64,000 nt of DNA, from contig JAMPDX010000001.1 of the NCBI GenBank assembly GCA_023665425.1, positions 287,025 to 351,024 on the forward strand, written 5' to 3'. Shown here piece by piece: positions 55,021-62,441 of the stretch. The stretch is from Muribaculaceae bacterium. GTDB taxonomy: Bacteria > Bacteroidota > Bacteroidia > Bacteroidales > Muribaculaceae. The notes beneath the pieces were generated by a model. The model did not search any database. It saw nothing but the letters and a program-made list of their open reading frames with translations, and was not told the DNA's origin. A program made the translations under genes and the position numbers. Each line of letters opens with the position of its first letter. Position 1 is the first letter of the stretch.

Positions 55021-56238
55021 TCAATCCACTTTGTGGAGGACGTGACCCATGCGAGTCTTTTTGGTGTGCATGTAGAACTCATTGTAACTATTGGGCTCAA
55101 CCTCAAGAGGTACGCGCTCCACGATGCGCAGACCATAGCCTTCGAGGCCGATACGCTTCATGGGGTTGTTGCTCATCAGTTTCATGTCCTTGATACCGAG
55201 GGAGCGGAGTATGTTGGCACCTACTCCGTAGTCACGTTCATCTACTTTATGGCCCAAGTGGAGGTTGGCGTCTACTGTGTCAAGGCCCTGCTCTTGGAGT
55301 TTATAAGCCTTGATCTTGTCCATAAGGCCGATGCCGCGACCCTCTTGGCTCAAGTAAATGATTGCTCCGCGGCCCTCTTGTTCAATGAGTTGCATTGCCT
55401 TGTGCAGCTGCTCGCCACATTCGCAACGACGAGATGCAAAAATGTCGCCTGTCATGCAAGATGAGTGTACACGCACCAGCACCGGGTTGCCGTCAGCCAC
55501 GTCACCCTTGATAAGGGCCACATGCTCCAAGCCATTGGACAACTGGCGGAAAGGAATTAGGCGGAAGTGGCCATAAGCTGTGGGCATATCCACTTCTTCA
55601 CCGCGTTCCACAACACTTTCGCGCTCAAGGCGGTATGCTATCAAGTCAGCAATGGAGATTAATTTTATACCCCATTCGTCAGCACGTTTGCGAAGCTCGG
55701 GCAAGCGTGCCATGGAGCCGTCGTCGCTCATTATTTCCATGAGTGCACCTACCGGCTGCAGCCCGGCTAAGCGAGCCAAATCTACAGCTGCCTCGGTGTG
55801 TCCGGCGCGCTGCAAGACACCCTTGTCTTGGGCATAAAGAGGATTGATATGGCCGGGGCGGCCAAAATCCTCGGGCTTGGCATTGGGGTCGGCCAGATGA
55901 CGTATAGTGTTGCATCGGTCGTTGATTGATACGCCGGTGGAGCAACCCTCAAGCTTGTCTACAGTCACGGTAAAGGGGGTGCCAAGCACGGAGGTGTTGT
56001 CTGCCACTTGGCGGGGCAAATTGAGTTGCTCAGCGCGGCTCATGGTTAGAGGTGCGCACAACACGCCGCGAGCATTTTTAAGCATAAAATTAACCTGCTC
56101 GGGAGTGATTTTTTCAGCAGCGACGATGATGTCACCCTCATTCTCGCGGTCGGCATCGTCAACTACAATTAGCATTTTACCTGCTTTGAAGTCGGCTATG
56201 GCCTCTTCAACGGAGTCAAGTGCTATCTTATTTTCCAT
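55021..56238 (-). CDS. ribBA: Bifunctional DHBP synthase / GTP cyclohydrolase II
   Basis: A 405-residue enzyme. The N-terminal DHBP synthase half has [11 protein letters not shown] (~27-37) and the [13 protein letters not shown] loop; the C-terminal GTP cyclohydrolase II half has the zinc cysteines in [18 protein letters not shown] and the QEGRGIGL motif. Both starting steps of riboflavin synthesis are therefore in one chain. The ATG at 56238 is preferred over an upstream TTG at 56244. A -7 box (TAACTTTG on the minus strand, 56300-56293) lies ~55 nt upstream. No FMN riboswitch is visible in this short leader. Confidence 0.96.
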   Translation of the reverse strand: MENKIALDSVEEAIADFKAGKMLIVVDDADRENEGDIIVAAEKITPEQVNFMLKNARGVLCAPLTMSRAEQLNLPRQVADNTSVLGTPFTVTVDKLEGCSTGVSINDRCNTIRHLADPNAKPEDFGRPGHINPLYAQDKGVLQRAGHTEAAVDLARLAGLQPVGALMEIMSDDGSMARLPELRKRADEWGIKLISIADLIAYRLERESVVERGEEVDMPTAYGHFRLIPFRQLSNGLEHVALIKGDVADGNPVLVRVHSSCMTGDIFASRRCECGEQLHKAMQLIEQEGRGAIIYLSQEGRGIGLMDKIKAYKLQEQGLDTVDANLHLGHKVDERDYGVGANILRSLGIKDMKLMSNNPMKRIGLEGYGLRIVERVPLEVEPNSYNEFYMHTKKTRMGHVLHKVD

Positions 56239-56292
56239 TATCAATTGCTAAAAGTTACAAAATGAAAGAGCATAGTATGTCCTATGCGAGGA

Positions 56293-56300
56293 CAAAGTTA
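56293..56300 (-). promoter_or_regulatory. -7 box of the ribBA gene
   Basis: TAACTTTG on the minus strand. No good -33 TTTG is found at the proper distance. Confidence 0.4.
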
Positions 56301-56385
56301 CTAATTTTCCGTTGAAAAAGCTAAAATAATCTGATTAAATTTTTACTGCCTATGCACCACATTCCGAGAGTCTTGCCGGGGATGC

Positions 56386-57084
56386 TTATTTCATACGAAA
56401 CCAGTAACCGGCCTTTACCATGATCGACATGGCGTTGGCAGATGAAAATGTCTCGGCTCTGCCACATTTTATGGTGTTTCCAAGTCCGTAATAAAAACGT
56501 CCTTCGAGAGTGAATGAGCTGCTCGAGTTAGTGAACACTTCTACACCTAATCCGCCGGAAATGCCGAAGTCTACTTTAGGCTCGCAGGGCGCAGTAAGCT
56601 GTGCCACCTGTCGCCCATGCAGTGGGAAGTTGCTGATATTATTGATGTTAGTAGGGTCAAAATTTGCCGAAGTGTTGTCGCCTACCATAAATCCTATTTC
56701 GGGGCCGGCGTTCACGAAGAAGTGTGCTCGCGGAGAGCCGAAATATATGTGGGCCAGAATAGGTATCTGCAGGTAGTTTAGGGTGCGGGAATATCGAAAA
56801 TCTGTCTCTTTGAAATCTTCCTTCCAGCCGCGTTGCTCAAAGTTAAGTTCTGCTATCAGGCCGAAGTGATTCTCCTCAATATACCTGAATGTAAATCCGG
56901 CCATGGCACCAAGTTTCATGCCTTGTGGCACTGAGGGGTTGAAAAATGTTCTGGAGATGGTCATGCCGGCATGGCCACCAAGGAAAATGTTGCCTTCATA
57001 GTGGTCTGATTGTGCTCTTACCGGGATTACGAAAGATATTAAGCACAATGCTATGGTGCAGAATTTCAATGATGTAAATCGCAT
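56386..57084 (-). CDS. PorT-like outer-membrane beta-barrel protein
   Basis: A 232-residue protein with a signal peptide (MRFTSLKFCTIALCLISFVIPVRA) and about eight amphipathic beta strands of the OMP_b-brl_2 kind (GGHAGMTISR, GLIAELNFEQRGW, YLQIPILAHIYFG, FFVNAGPEIGFMVG), ending in AGYWFRMK. This is the fold and plan of PorT, an outer-membrane protein needed for type IX secretion in Porphyromonas; true PorT identity is uncertain because the barrel family is broad. Its ATG overlaps the stop of the LysM gene (TGATG), so the two are translationally coupled. Confidence 0.8.
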   Translation of the reverse strand: MRFTSLKFCTIALCLISFVIPVRAQSDHYEGNIFLGGHAGMTISRTFFNPSVPQGMKLGAMAGFTFRYIEENHFGLIAELNFEQRGWKEDFKETDFRYSRTLNYLQIPILAHIYFGSPRAHFFVNAGPEIGFMVGDNTSANFDPTNINNISNFPLHGRQVAQLTAPCEPKVDFGISGGLGVEVFTNSSSSFTLEGRFYYGLGNTIKCGRAETFSSANAMSIMVKAGYWFRMK

Positions 57085-59081
57085 CAGAGACTGATTTTTT
57101 CAGTTGTTGAGAATGGGGTGAAGTGTAGCAGGTAGACCCGCTTGTTCAGAAAGCCGTCATAAGCTTCTTCGCGTTCCGGACGAAATTCTATCTGCAGTTG
57201 TCCCTGGCCGGGTTCGGCGTGGTTGAGGTCGCCGTTGTACTTGATGTATTCGTTCATAAAGTATTGAGCTACATCATATCCCATAACGGAATACATCGGA
57301 AGCGAGTTTACTGGGGCGGCATCGTAGTAAGAGCGAAATTTGGTAACAAATGCTTTGCTCTGCTCGCTGTCGCTATCATAAATGAAACGCGAAGGAATAT
57401 AAGTATCAAGCTTGCGCAGAAGTTGCTCCAAAGAGTTGGCATAGACAATCCAACTTGCGCGACCAACAATACTCAACGGCATATTTGGATACTCGTCAAC
57501 AATCTTCTCGAGAGCATTGAGTGTTGCTGCTATCTCTTTCTTTGTACCGGCATCGCTTATTACGGTATAGCTCCGTGTGGGATCGAAGTTGAAGTTAGCC
57601 AATGACTCGGCGTTTGAGAGGTCGACTATGCGCTCCGGAGCAGTATCAAACAGGCGGCTGCGCACGGCGCCCGACATGCTCTCCGGGTCATCGCTCACTG
57701 TGTTGACAAACAGGAATATACGGTCGTTCATCACGCGGGTCAGGAAATCTGATGTGCGGTCATAAAAATATTCTGACGGGGGCAGTATCTGCACCGTGTT
57801 AGGGGACAAGGCCGCGATATCGGTCTTGGCATCGAAAACATTAAAGAGAAGAATGTTGCGGCTGTCGCAATAATCTATCAGCTCTTGCGGGAAATCCTTG
57901 TCGACAGAGCAGAAGATCAATTTGCAATTATCCATGTCATGAGACTCAAGTGCCTTGTCCAGACTGCCATAATCTGCAAGGTCTACCCCCCTGATATTTA
58001 TATCTATATCGGGATATTTTTCGGCTTGCACGCCTAACATAAAGCCCTTAAGAAACTCCAGGTCGCGGCGCCGGCTGCCGGCATCACTGCAGCCTACGAT
58101 GACACCAACGTCAATAGTAGTCTCCTTGCCGGCTTGCTTGGTAAAACGCTCATGGGTGATGTCGTATATCTCCTGCAAACCAAATACGCTTGATTCTCGC
58201 GGGTCAATTACGGGCATCATGCGTTCCACTTGTTCCGCCTTGAACTGGGGGATGATAATCTTCTCGCCTTTTACGAGTGTGCTCACTGTGGGATTGGCTT
58301 GTTGGAGCTGAAGGGTGTCTATCTTATGCTTATGAGCGATAGAGCTCCATGAGTCATCTTTTTTTACTTTATATGATTTCTGACCTGTGAGGATGTAATC
58401 AGTGACCTGACGCAGCTCGGAGTGATCCATATCAGAACCGGGAGTGACTTTTAGCGACATTCCCTCGGTAACATTGTCTAATGTCAAGCCGGGATTTAAT
58501 GTCATGAGCTGCTGCACACTCATGTGATTAGCGCGTGCTATATCGACGATTGATTGGTTCTCTTTGACAGTGTATATTTTGGCATTTACCACCTTTGCAG
58601 GAGTTGAGACAACCTCAGCTTTTGTATTTGAATTTGCTTTAGTCTCCGCATTTGGTGAACTCTCTACCTTGGTATATTTCGGAGTTTCAGCTACCTTGGC
58701 CTCTTGGTCTATTAGGTGTTCTTGAGGCCTTGAGAGTGTCTTGTCTACTTTAACAGCTTGCAAGGTTTTCTCTTGTGCAGCCGTCTTAGCTACACTATCT
58801 TCTTTAGTTTGCTTAAAGCTTTGGTCCTCAATAGGATAGTATACTACCTGACCACTTTTCAGCTCGATGGCCCCCGGGTTAAATTGCATGAATATCTCCG
58901 GGTCCCACCCATACTTTTCAGCGATGCCGTAGACACTTTCGCCTCTTTCGGCAGCATAGTAATAGCATCGATGTCCATTAACTTCAGCCTCAGGCAGATA
59001 AGATGGGTCATCTGCAAAAGTACTTAACGCGCCTGTCAATGTCAGCGCTGATATTATGGCGGTAGTGAATATCCTCTTCAT
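57084..59081 (-). CDS. LysM-repeat protein with periplasmic-binding-fold domain
   Basis: A 665-residue exported protein from the ATG at 59081 (MKRIFTTAIISALTLTGALSTFA). Three LysM domains are at ~38-84, ~168-213 and ~236-278, separated by a Lys/Glu/Thr-rich linker. The rest (~300-660) has the look of a type I periplasmic-binding fold (VGVIVGCSDAGSRRRDLEFLKGFMLGVQ... NILLFNV... YSVMGYDVAQYFMNEYIKY), like amino-acid ABC substrate-binding proteins but without a lipobox or a neighbouring transporter. It should bind peptidoglycan through LysM and may act as a sensor or scaffold. Coupled to the PorT-like barrel gene by a 1 nt overlap. Confidence 0.85.
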   Translation of the reverse strand: MKRIFTTAIISALTLTGALSTFADDPSYLPEAEVNGHRCYYYAAERGESVYGIAEKYGWDPEIFMQFNPGAIELKSGQVVYYPIEDQSFKQTKEDSVAKTAAQEKTLQAVKVDKTLSRPQEHLIDQEAKVAETPKYTKVESSPNAETKANSNTKAEVVSTPAKVVNAKIYTVKENQSIVDIARANHMSVQQLMTLNPGLTLDNVTEGMSLKVTPGSDMDHSELRQVTDYILTGQKSYKVKKDDSWSSIAHKHKIDTLQLQQANPTVSTLVKGEKIIIPQFKAEQVERMMPVIDPRESSVFGLQEIYDITHERFTKQAGKETTIDVGVIVGCSDAGSRRRDLEFLKGFMLGVQAEKYPDIDINIRGVDLADYGSLDKALESHDMDNCKLIFCSVDKDFPQELIDYCDSRNILLFNVFDAKTDIAALSPNTVQILPPSEYFYDRTSDFLTRVMNDRIFLFVNTVSDDPESMSGAVRSRLFDTAPERIVDLSNAESLANFNFDPTRSYTVISDAGTKKEIAATLNALEKIVDEYPNMPLSIVGRASWIVYANSLEQLLRKLDTYIPSRFIYDSDSEQSKAFVTKFRSYYDAAPVNSLPMYSVMGYDVAQYFMNEYIKYNGDLNHAEPGQGQLQIEFRPEREEAYDGFLNKRVYLLHFTPFSTTEKISL

Positions 59082-59097
59082 TGTCGCTTTATTTGTG

Positions 59098-59129
59098 TGA
59101 TCGGTCACAGACTCAACCATGACCGATCA
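59098..59129. promoter_or_regulatory. Perfect inverted repeat upstream of the LysM gene
   Basis: TGATCGGTCA (59098-59107) and TGACCGATCA (59120-59129) are exact inverses with a 12 nt spacer, 16-48 nt upstream of the LysM ATG. It could be an operator or a leader hairpin. A second 12 bp inverted repeat, TGAGAAAAATTA (59143-59154) with its inverse at 59216-59227, lies just beyond. Confidence 0.5.
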
Positions 59130-59313
59130 ATTAGAAAGTAGATGAGAAAAATTATTGGACATAAAGTGAAATTTTTGTTCAAATCAATCTTATCTACAGT
59201 AATACATTTGATGATTAATTTTTCTCAGCTACATATCTATTCATTGGCCGAAAGGAGCATAGGCTCATATTATTCTAACCAATGATGCAGACTCTTTGTT
59301 GAGCAGGGGGTGA

Positions 59314-59859
59314 TTATTTGTATGCCATCATCGGCATATTGGCAATATCTGAATACGCCATAACGCCCTGATTGCTAAGCTCTACAACTCGGAAGTCGCC
59401 CTCCGGAGTAATCATTTTGACATGATTATCGTCAACAAATGTCATGAAGGGATGCAGCTCGCCCTCCACATTCACGGCCCATGTCTGCTCATCCTCTATG
59501 AAGTCAAGGCGTACGGTCTCGCCGGTAGCTTCGCAGATTATGTCATAGCCTTTGTCATCACATTTCACCAGGTAGCGACCATTGTCGGTGTCAATCACTT
59601 TCGTGCCTTGTGCTATCGGATTAGAGCCACTCCAGAACTCTATTGAGTTGATGACCAGCAGGTCAGCAAGTGATGTGATTTCATATACCGGGAGCACCCA
59701 GAATGCTATGAATACCAATTCGTTAACAAACTTATTGCCCACGGTCTCGTTCCAATCGAGCACCTTGTGTGTCAGGGCAAACTGGCCGATGCATGATGAG
59801 AACATGAAGCAGCTTGCCAAGCTCAGCGCTGCGGCTACGGTAAAGTGCGTCTTTTTCAT
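59314..59859 (-). CDS. DUF3332 lipoprotein
   Basis: A 181-residue protein with a lipoprotein signal (lipobox FSSC, Cys23). The start of the mature part, IGQFALTHKVLDWNETVGNKFVNELVFIAFWVLPVYEI, contains a membrane-embedded hairpin typical of DUF3332, followed by a hydrophilic beta-rich domain. Function unknown. It lies 66 nt after purM on the same strand and may be read from its transcript. Confidence 0.88.
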   Translation of the reverse strand: MKKTHFTVAAALSLASCFMFSSCIGQFALTHKVLDWNETVGNKFVNELVFIAFWVLPVYEITSLADLLVINSIEFWSGSNPIAQGTKVIDTDNGRYLVKCDDKGYDIICEATGETVRLDFIEDEQTWAVNVEGELHPFMTFVDDNHVKMITPEGDFRVVELSNQGVMAYSDIANMPMMAYK

Positions 59860-59925
59860 AATTATCCTATTTATAAGTAAGTGGGGTTGTGTCCCTAAAC
59901 ATATCTCTATTGAGTATGGAAGAAA

Positions 59926-61107
59926 TTAGTTATCGTATTCATATTGGCCATTCTCGGTCTTGATAGTCAGGTGTTTGCCCGGCTTATCATACTTCTCGAC
60001 ACGGCCCACGATACGTGCCGGTATGCCGAAGCTCTCCGAAATCTCAATTATCTGAGCGGCGTACTCCTCCGGCAGATATATTTCAAACCGGTGGCCCATA
60101 TTAAACACGCGGTACATCTCTCTCCACTCGGTGCCACTTTCCTCCTGTATCATCTTGAATAGGGGAGGGATTGGGAAGAGGTTGTCCTTCACTACATGGA
60201 GCCCCTCGTGCAGGAAGTGCATAATCTTGGTTTGTGCGCCGCCGGAGCAGTGTATCATGCCGTGGATCTTGTCGCGCATCTTGTCAAGTATCACTTTTAT
60301 AACAGGAGCATAAGTTCTTGTAGGAGAAAGTACTAACTGACCTGCGTTGATGGGCGAGCCCTCCACCTCGTCAGTCAGCTTGCGCGAGCCGGAATACTTG
60401 AGTTCGTCGGGCACCGCGGGGTCGCATGTCTCCGGATACTTTTCCAACAAGTATTTGGCAAAGACATCGTGGCGAGCCGAGGTCAGGCCATTGCTGCCCA
60501 TACCCCCATTGTATGAAGTCTCATAAGTAGCTTGGCCAAAAGATGCCAGGCCCACTATCACGTCGCCGCAGCTGATATTGTCATTGTTAATTACCTCAGA
60601 CCTCTTCATGCGGCAGGTGACCGTGGAGTCTACAATAATTGTGCGGACAAGGTCACCCACATCTGCTGTCTCACCGCCGGTGCTGACTATGTTTACACCA
60701 TGCTTGCGCAGGTCTGCGAGCAGTTCCTCCGTGCCATTGATTATTGCGGCTATCACCTCACCGGGGATGAGCATCTTATTTCTGCCTATGGTTGACGACA
60801 ATAAGATGTTATCAGTAGCGCCAACACAGAGCAGGTCATCAATATTCATTATCAGGGCATCTTGTGCCACACCTTTCCAGACAGACAAATCTCCCGTCTC
60901 GCGCCAATATGCGTAAGCTAATGATGATTTTGTGCCGGCACCGTCGGCATGCATGATATTGCAATACTCCGGGTCTCCACACATTACGTCAGGTACTATC
61001 TTACAGAATGCACCGGGAAACACGCCCTTATCTACATTTTTAATTGCTGCATGCACATCTTCCTTGACAGCGGAAACGCCACGCAGGCTATATCGATTAT
61101 CAGCCAT
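59926..61107 (-). CDS. purM: Phosphoribosylformylglycinamidine cyclo-ligase (AIR synthase)
   Basis: A 393-residue protein of the PurM/AIR-synthase superfamily: HADGAGTKSSLAY (substrate loop), NIDDLLCVGA (metal and ATP site), GGETADVGDLVRTIIVD and GLASFGQATYETSYNGGMGSNGLTSAR are all present. It is longer than the ~345-residue E. coli enzyme, as usual in Bacteroidota. It makes aminoimidazole ribotide in purine synthesis. purF lies 10 kb away on the other strand. The ~100 nt leader shows no recognised purine riboswitch. Confidence 0.93.
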   Translation of the reverse strand: MADNRYSLRGVSAVKEDVHAAIKNVDKGVFPGAFCKIVPDVMCGDPEYCNIMHADGAGTKSSLAYAYWRETGDLSVWKGVAQDALIMNIDDLLCVGATDNILLSSTIGRNKMLIPGEVIAAIINGTEELLADLRKHGVNIVSTGGETADVGDLVRTIIVDSTVTCRMKRSEVINNDNISCGDVIVGLASFGQATYETSYNGGMGSNGLTSARHDVFAKYLLEKYPETCDPAVPDELKYSGSRKLTDEVEGSPINAGQLVLSPTRTYAPVIKVILDKMRDKIHGMIHCSGGAQTKIMHFLHEGLHVVKDNLFPIPPLFKMIQEESGTEWREMYRVFNMGHRFEIYLPEEYAAQIIEISESFGIPARIVGRVEKYDKPGKHLTIKTENGQYEYDN

Positions 61108-61210
61108 AATTTTGACTTATATAAATTATGTGGGGCTACATATAGTAGCCTGTCCATGTGTATAGAGATTGAGTTCTAAATGTTAAAAAACTGTTAAACC
61201 AATCTTACCG

Positions 61211-61241
61211 CAAAATTAGTATATTTTTTTTAAATAGCAAC
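61211..61241 (-). promoter_or_regulatory. Probable purM promoter
   Basis: On the minus strand a -7 TAATTTTG (61218-61211) with a weak -33 GTTG (61241-61238) 19 nt away. Confidence 0.5.
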
Positions 61242-61252
61242 AACATAGTAGC

Positions 61253-61392
61253 TTTTTTGCACACTTGCCATGCTGATGCGTATCCATTATTGCACAAACG
61301 CGCAGTATATGCGCAATAAAATCTGCACACCGTACAATCGGATGTGCAAAAAATCGGTAATTTTTACATTTACGAATAATTTTTGCACACTT
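61253..61392. promoter_or_regulatory. Phased TGCACA array between purM and the NlpC gene
   Basis: TGCACA occurs at 61258, 61291 and 61324, exactly 33 bp apart (about three helical turns), again at 61384, and inverted (TGTGCA) at 61343. The 13-mer TTTTTGCACACTT is repeated at 61254 and 61380. The ~500 nt gap holds no credible gene apart from the two flanking promoters. A regulator-binding array is the likeliest reading. Confidence 0.5.
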
Positions 61393-61452
61393 CAGGGCGA
61401 GACGTGCAATTTGCTAAAAAGACTTAAAATATTGATAATGACCACTGTATAA

Positions 61453-61484
61453 TTTGGCTGTTAAGGGGAAAAAACGTAATTTTG
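61453..61484 (+). promoter_or_regulatory. Promoter of the NlpC/P60 gene
   Basis: A -33 TTTG (61453-61456) and a -7 TAATTTTG (61477-61484) with 20 nt spacing. The leader is long, ~115 nt. Confidence 0.75.
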
Positions 61485-61606
61485 CACTCGAAAATAAAAC
61501 AAGTGTCTACGACAGTAGCGCCGAACGGCACCACTCGACATAATTTTATTTACAAATTGACAGCATAATTTGCAAATACAAAGGCACTATTAACCTATTT
61601 AGATTG

Positions 61607-62230
61607 ATGATTAATAAAATTAAAAAGATATTTTTACCCCTGGCTGTAGCACTCATTGGTACGCTTGGTGTAAATGCACAAAACCCGCACAAGACTGCGC
61701 ATCAGAATGCTCATCAGCAGCACAAGACCCACATTGCCAAAGCCACTACACCTGCTGACAGAGCACGAATTAACAGCCACATCAACAATGATGTAATGAG
61801 TCGTGAGGAAGGCCTCAACGGCATCTCAGCAAAATCAAATAAACTTATTGATGACCTGCTTAAGGAGGCCGGCACTCACTTAGGTAAGAAGTATGTACAC
61901 GGTGCTAAAGGTCCTAATACTTTCGACTGCTCCGGTTATACAAGCTATGTTTACCGCCAATTCGGTTACAAGATTTCTCCCGGTTCTCGCATTCAGTACA
62001 CAGAGGGAGTGCCTGTAGCACGTGAAAATTTGCGCAAGGGTGACCTCGTATTCTTCACCTCTCGCAGCAGCGGCAACAATGTAGGGCACGTAGGTATCGT
62101 AGTCTCAAACGATAAAGCCACCGGTAAAGTGAAATTTATCCACGCCAGCGTGAAGGGTGTGAGATATAACGAAATAGAGGGCTATTATGCCCAGCGCTAC
62201 ATTGGTGCTCGCCGCATCATTACAGATTAA
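61607..62230 (+). CDS. NlpC/P60 (C40) cell-wall peptidase, secreted
   Basis: A 207-residue protein from the ATG at 61607; a TTG immediately before it is less likely. A signal peptide (MINKIKKIFLPLAVALIGTLGVNA) and a His/Gln/Lys-rich low-complexity linker (HKTAHQNAHQQHKTHIAKA) precede the NlpC/P60 domain (~85-207), with catalytic Cys108 in DCSGY, His161 in GHVGIVV and a third polar residue at His179. Expected role: cleavage of peptidoglycan stem peptides in the periplasm. It has its own promoter with a long leader and its own terminator, so it is monocistronic. Confidence 0.93.
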   Translation: MINKIKKIFLPLAVALIGTLGVNAQNPHKTAHQNAHQQHKTHIAKATTPADRARINSHINNDVMSREEGLNGISAKSNKLIDDLLKEAGTHLGKKYVHGAKGPNTFDCSGYTSYVYRQFGYKISPGSRIQYTEGVPVARENLRKGDLVFFTSRSSGNNVGHVGIVVSNDKATGKVKFIHASVKGVRYNEIEGYYAQRYIGARRIITD

Positions 62231-62269
62231 ACAAGCTCTAAGTTCCCGTCATATTATAATTGAAATTCT

Positions 62270-62304
62270 GAAGTGATCCTCATACGGTCACTTCTTTTTA
62301 TTTA
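62270..62304 (+). terminator. Rho-independent terminator of the NlpC gene
   Basis: GAAGTGA / TCACTTC stem with an 11 nt loop, followed directly by TTTTTATTT. Confidence 0.85.
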
Positions 62305-62341
62305 GCTTGGAGAGGGTGGAGACACAGTTTTCAATGGAAAT

Positions 62342-62373
62342 TTTGTTTATCTCAATAAAAATTGTTAATTTTG
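62342..62373 (+). promoter_or_regulatory. Promoter of the third S9 peptidase gene
   Basis: A -33 TTTG (62342-62345) and a -7 TAATTTTG (62366-62373), 20 nt apart. The leader is ~63 nt. Confidence 0.75.
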
Positions 62374-62441
62374 CCCCATAATATACAACATGTGTGGGGC
62401 ATAACTCCCGGTTACTGCTCCTATAACTTTAAATTTAAGAT

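Noticed and set aside
56239-56385. FMN riboswitch upstream of ribBA
   Set aside because: The leader after the -7 box is only ~50 nt and lacks the conserved RFN elements.
61270-61452. 60-codon frame in the purM/NlpC gap
   Set aside because: It overlaps the phased TGCACA array, has a biased Cys/Asn/Lys composition from AT-rich DNA and no promoter of its own.
62230-62242. AACAAGCTCTAA after the NlpC stop as a solo end of the 43802-44134 element
   Set aside because: Only about 12 bases match and the rest of the terminal repeat is absent, so chance is likely.
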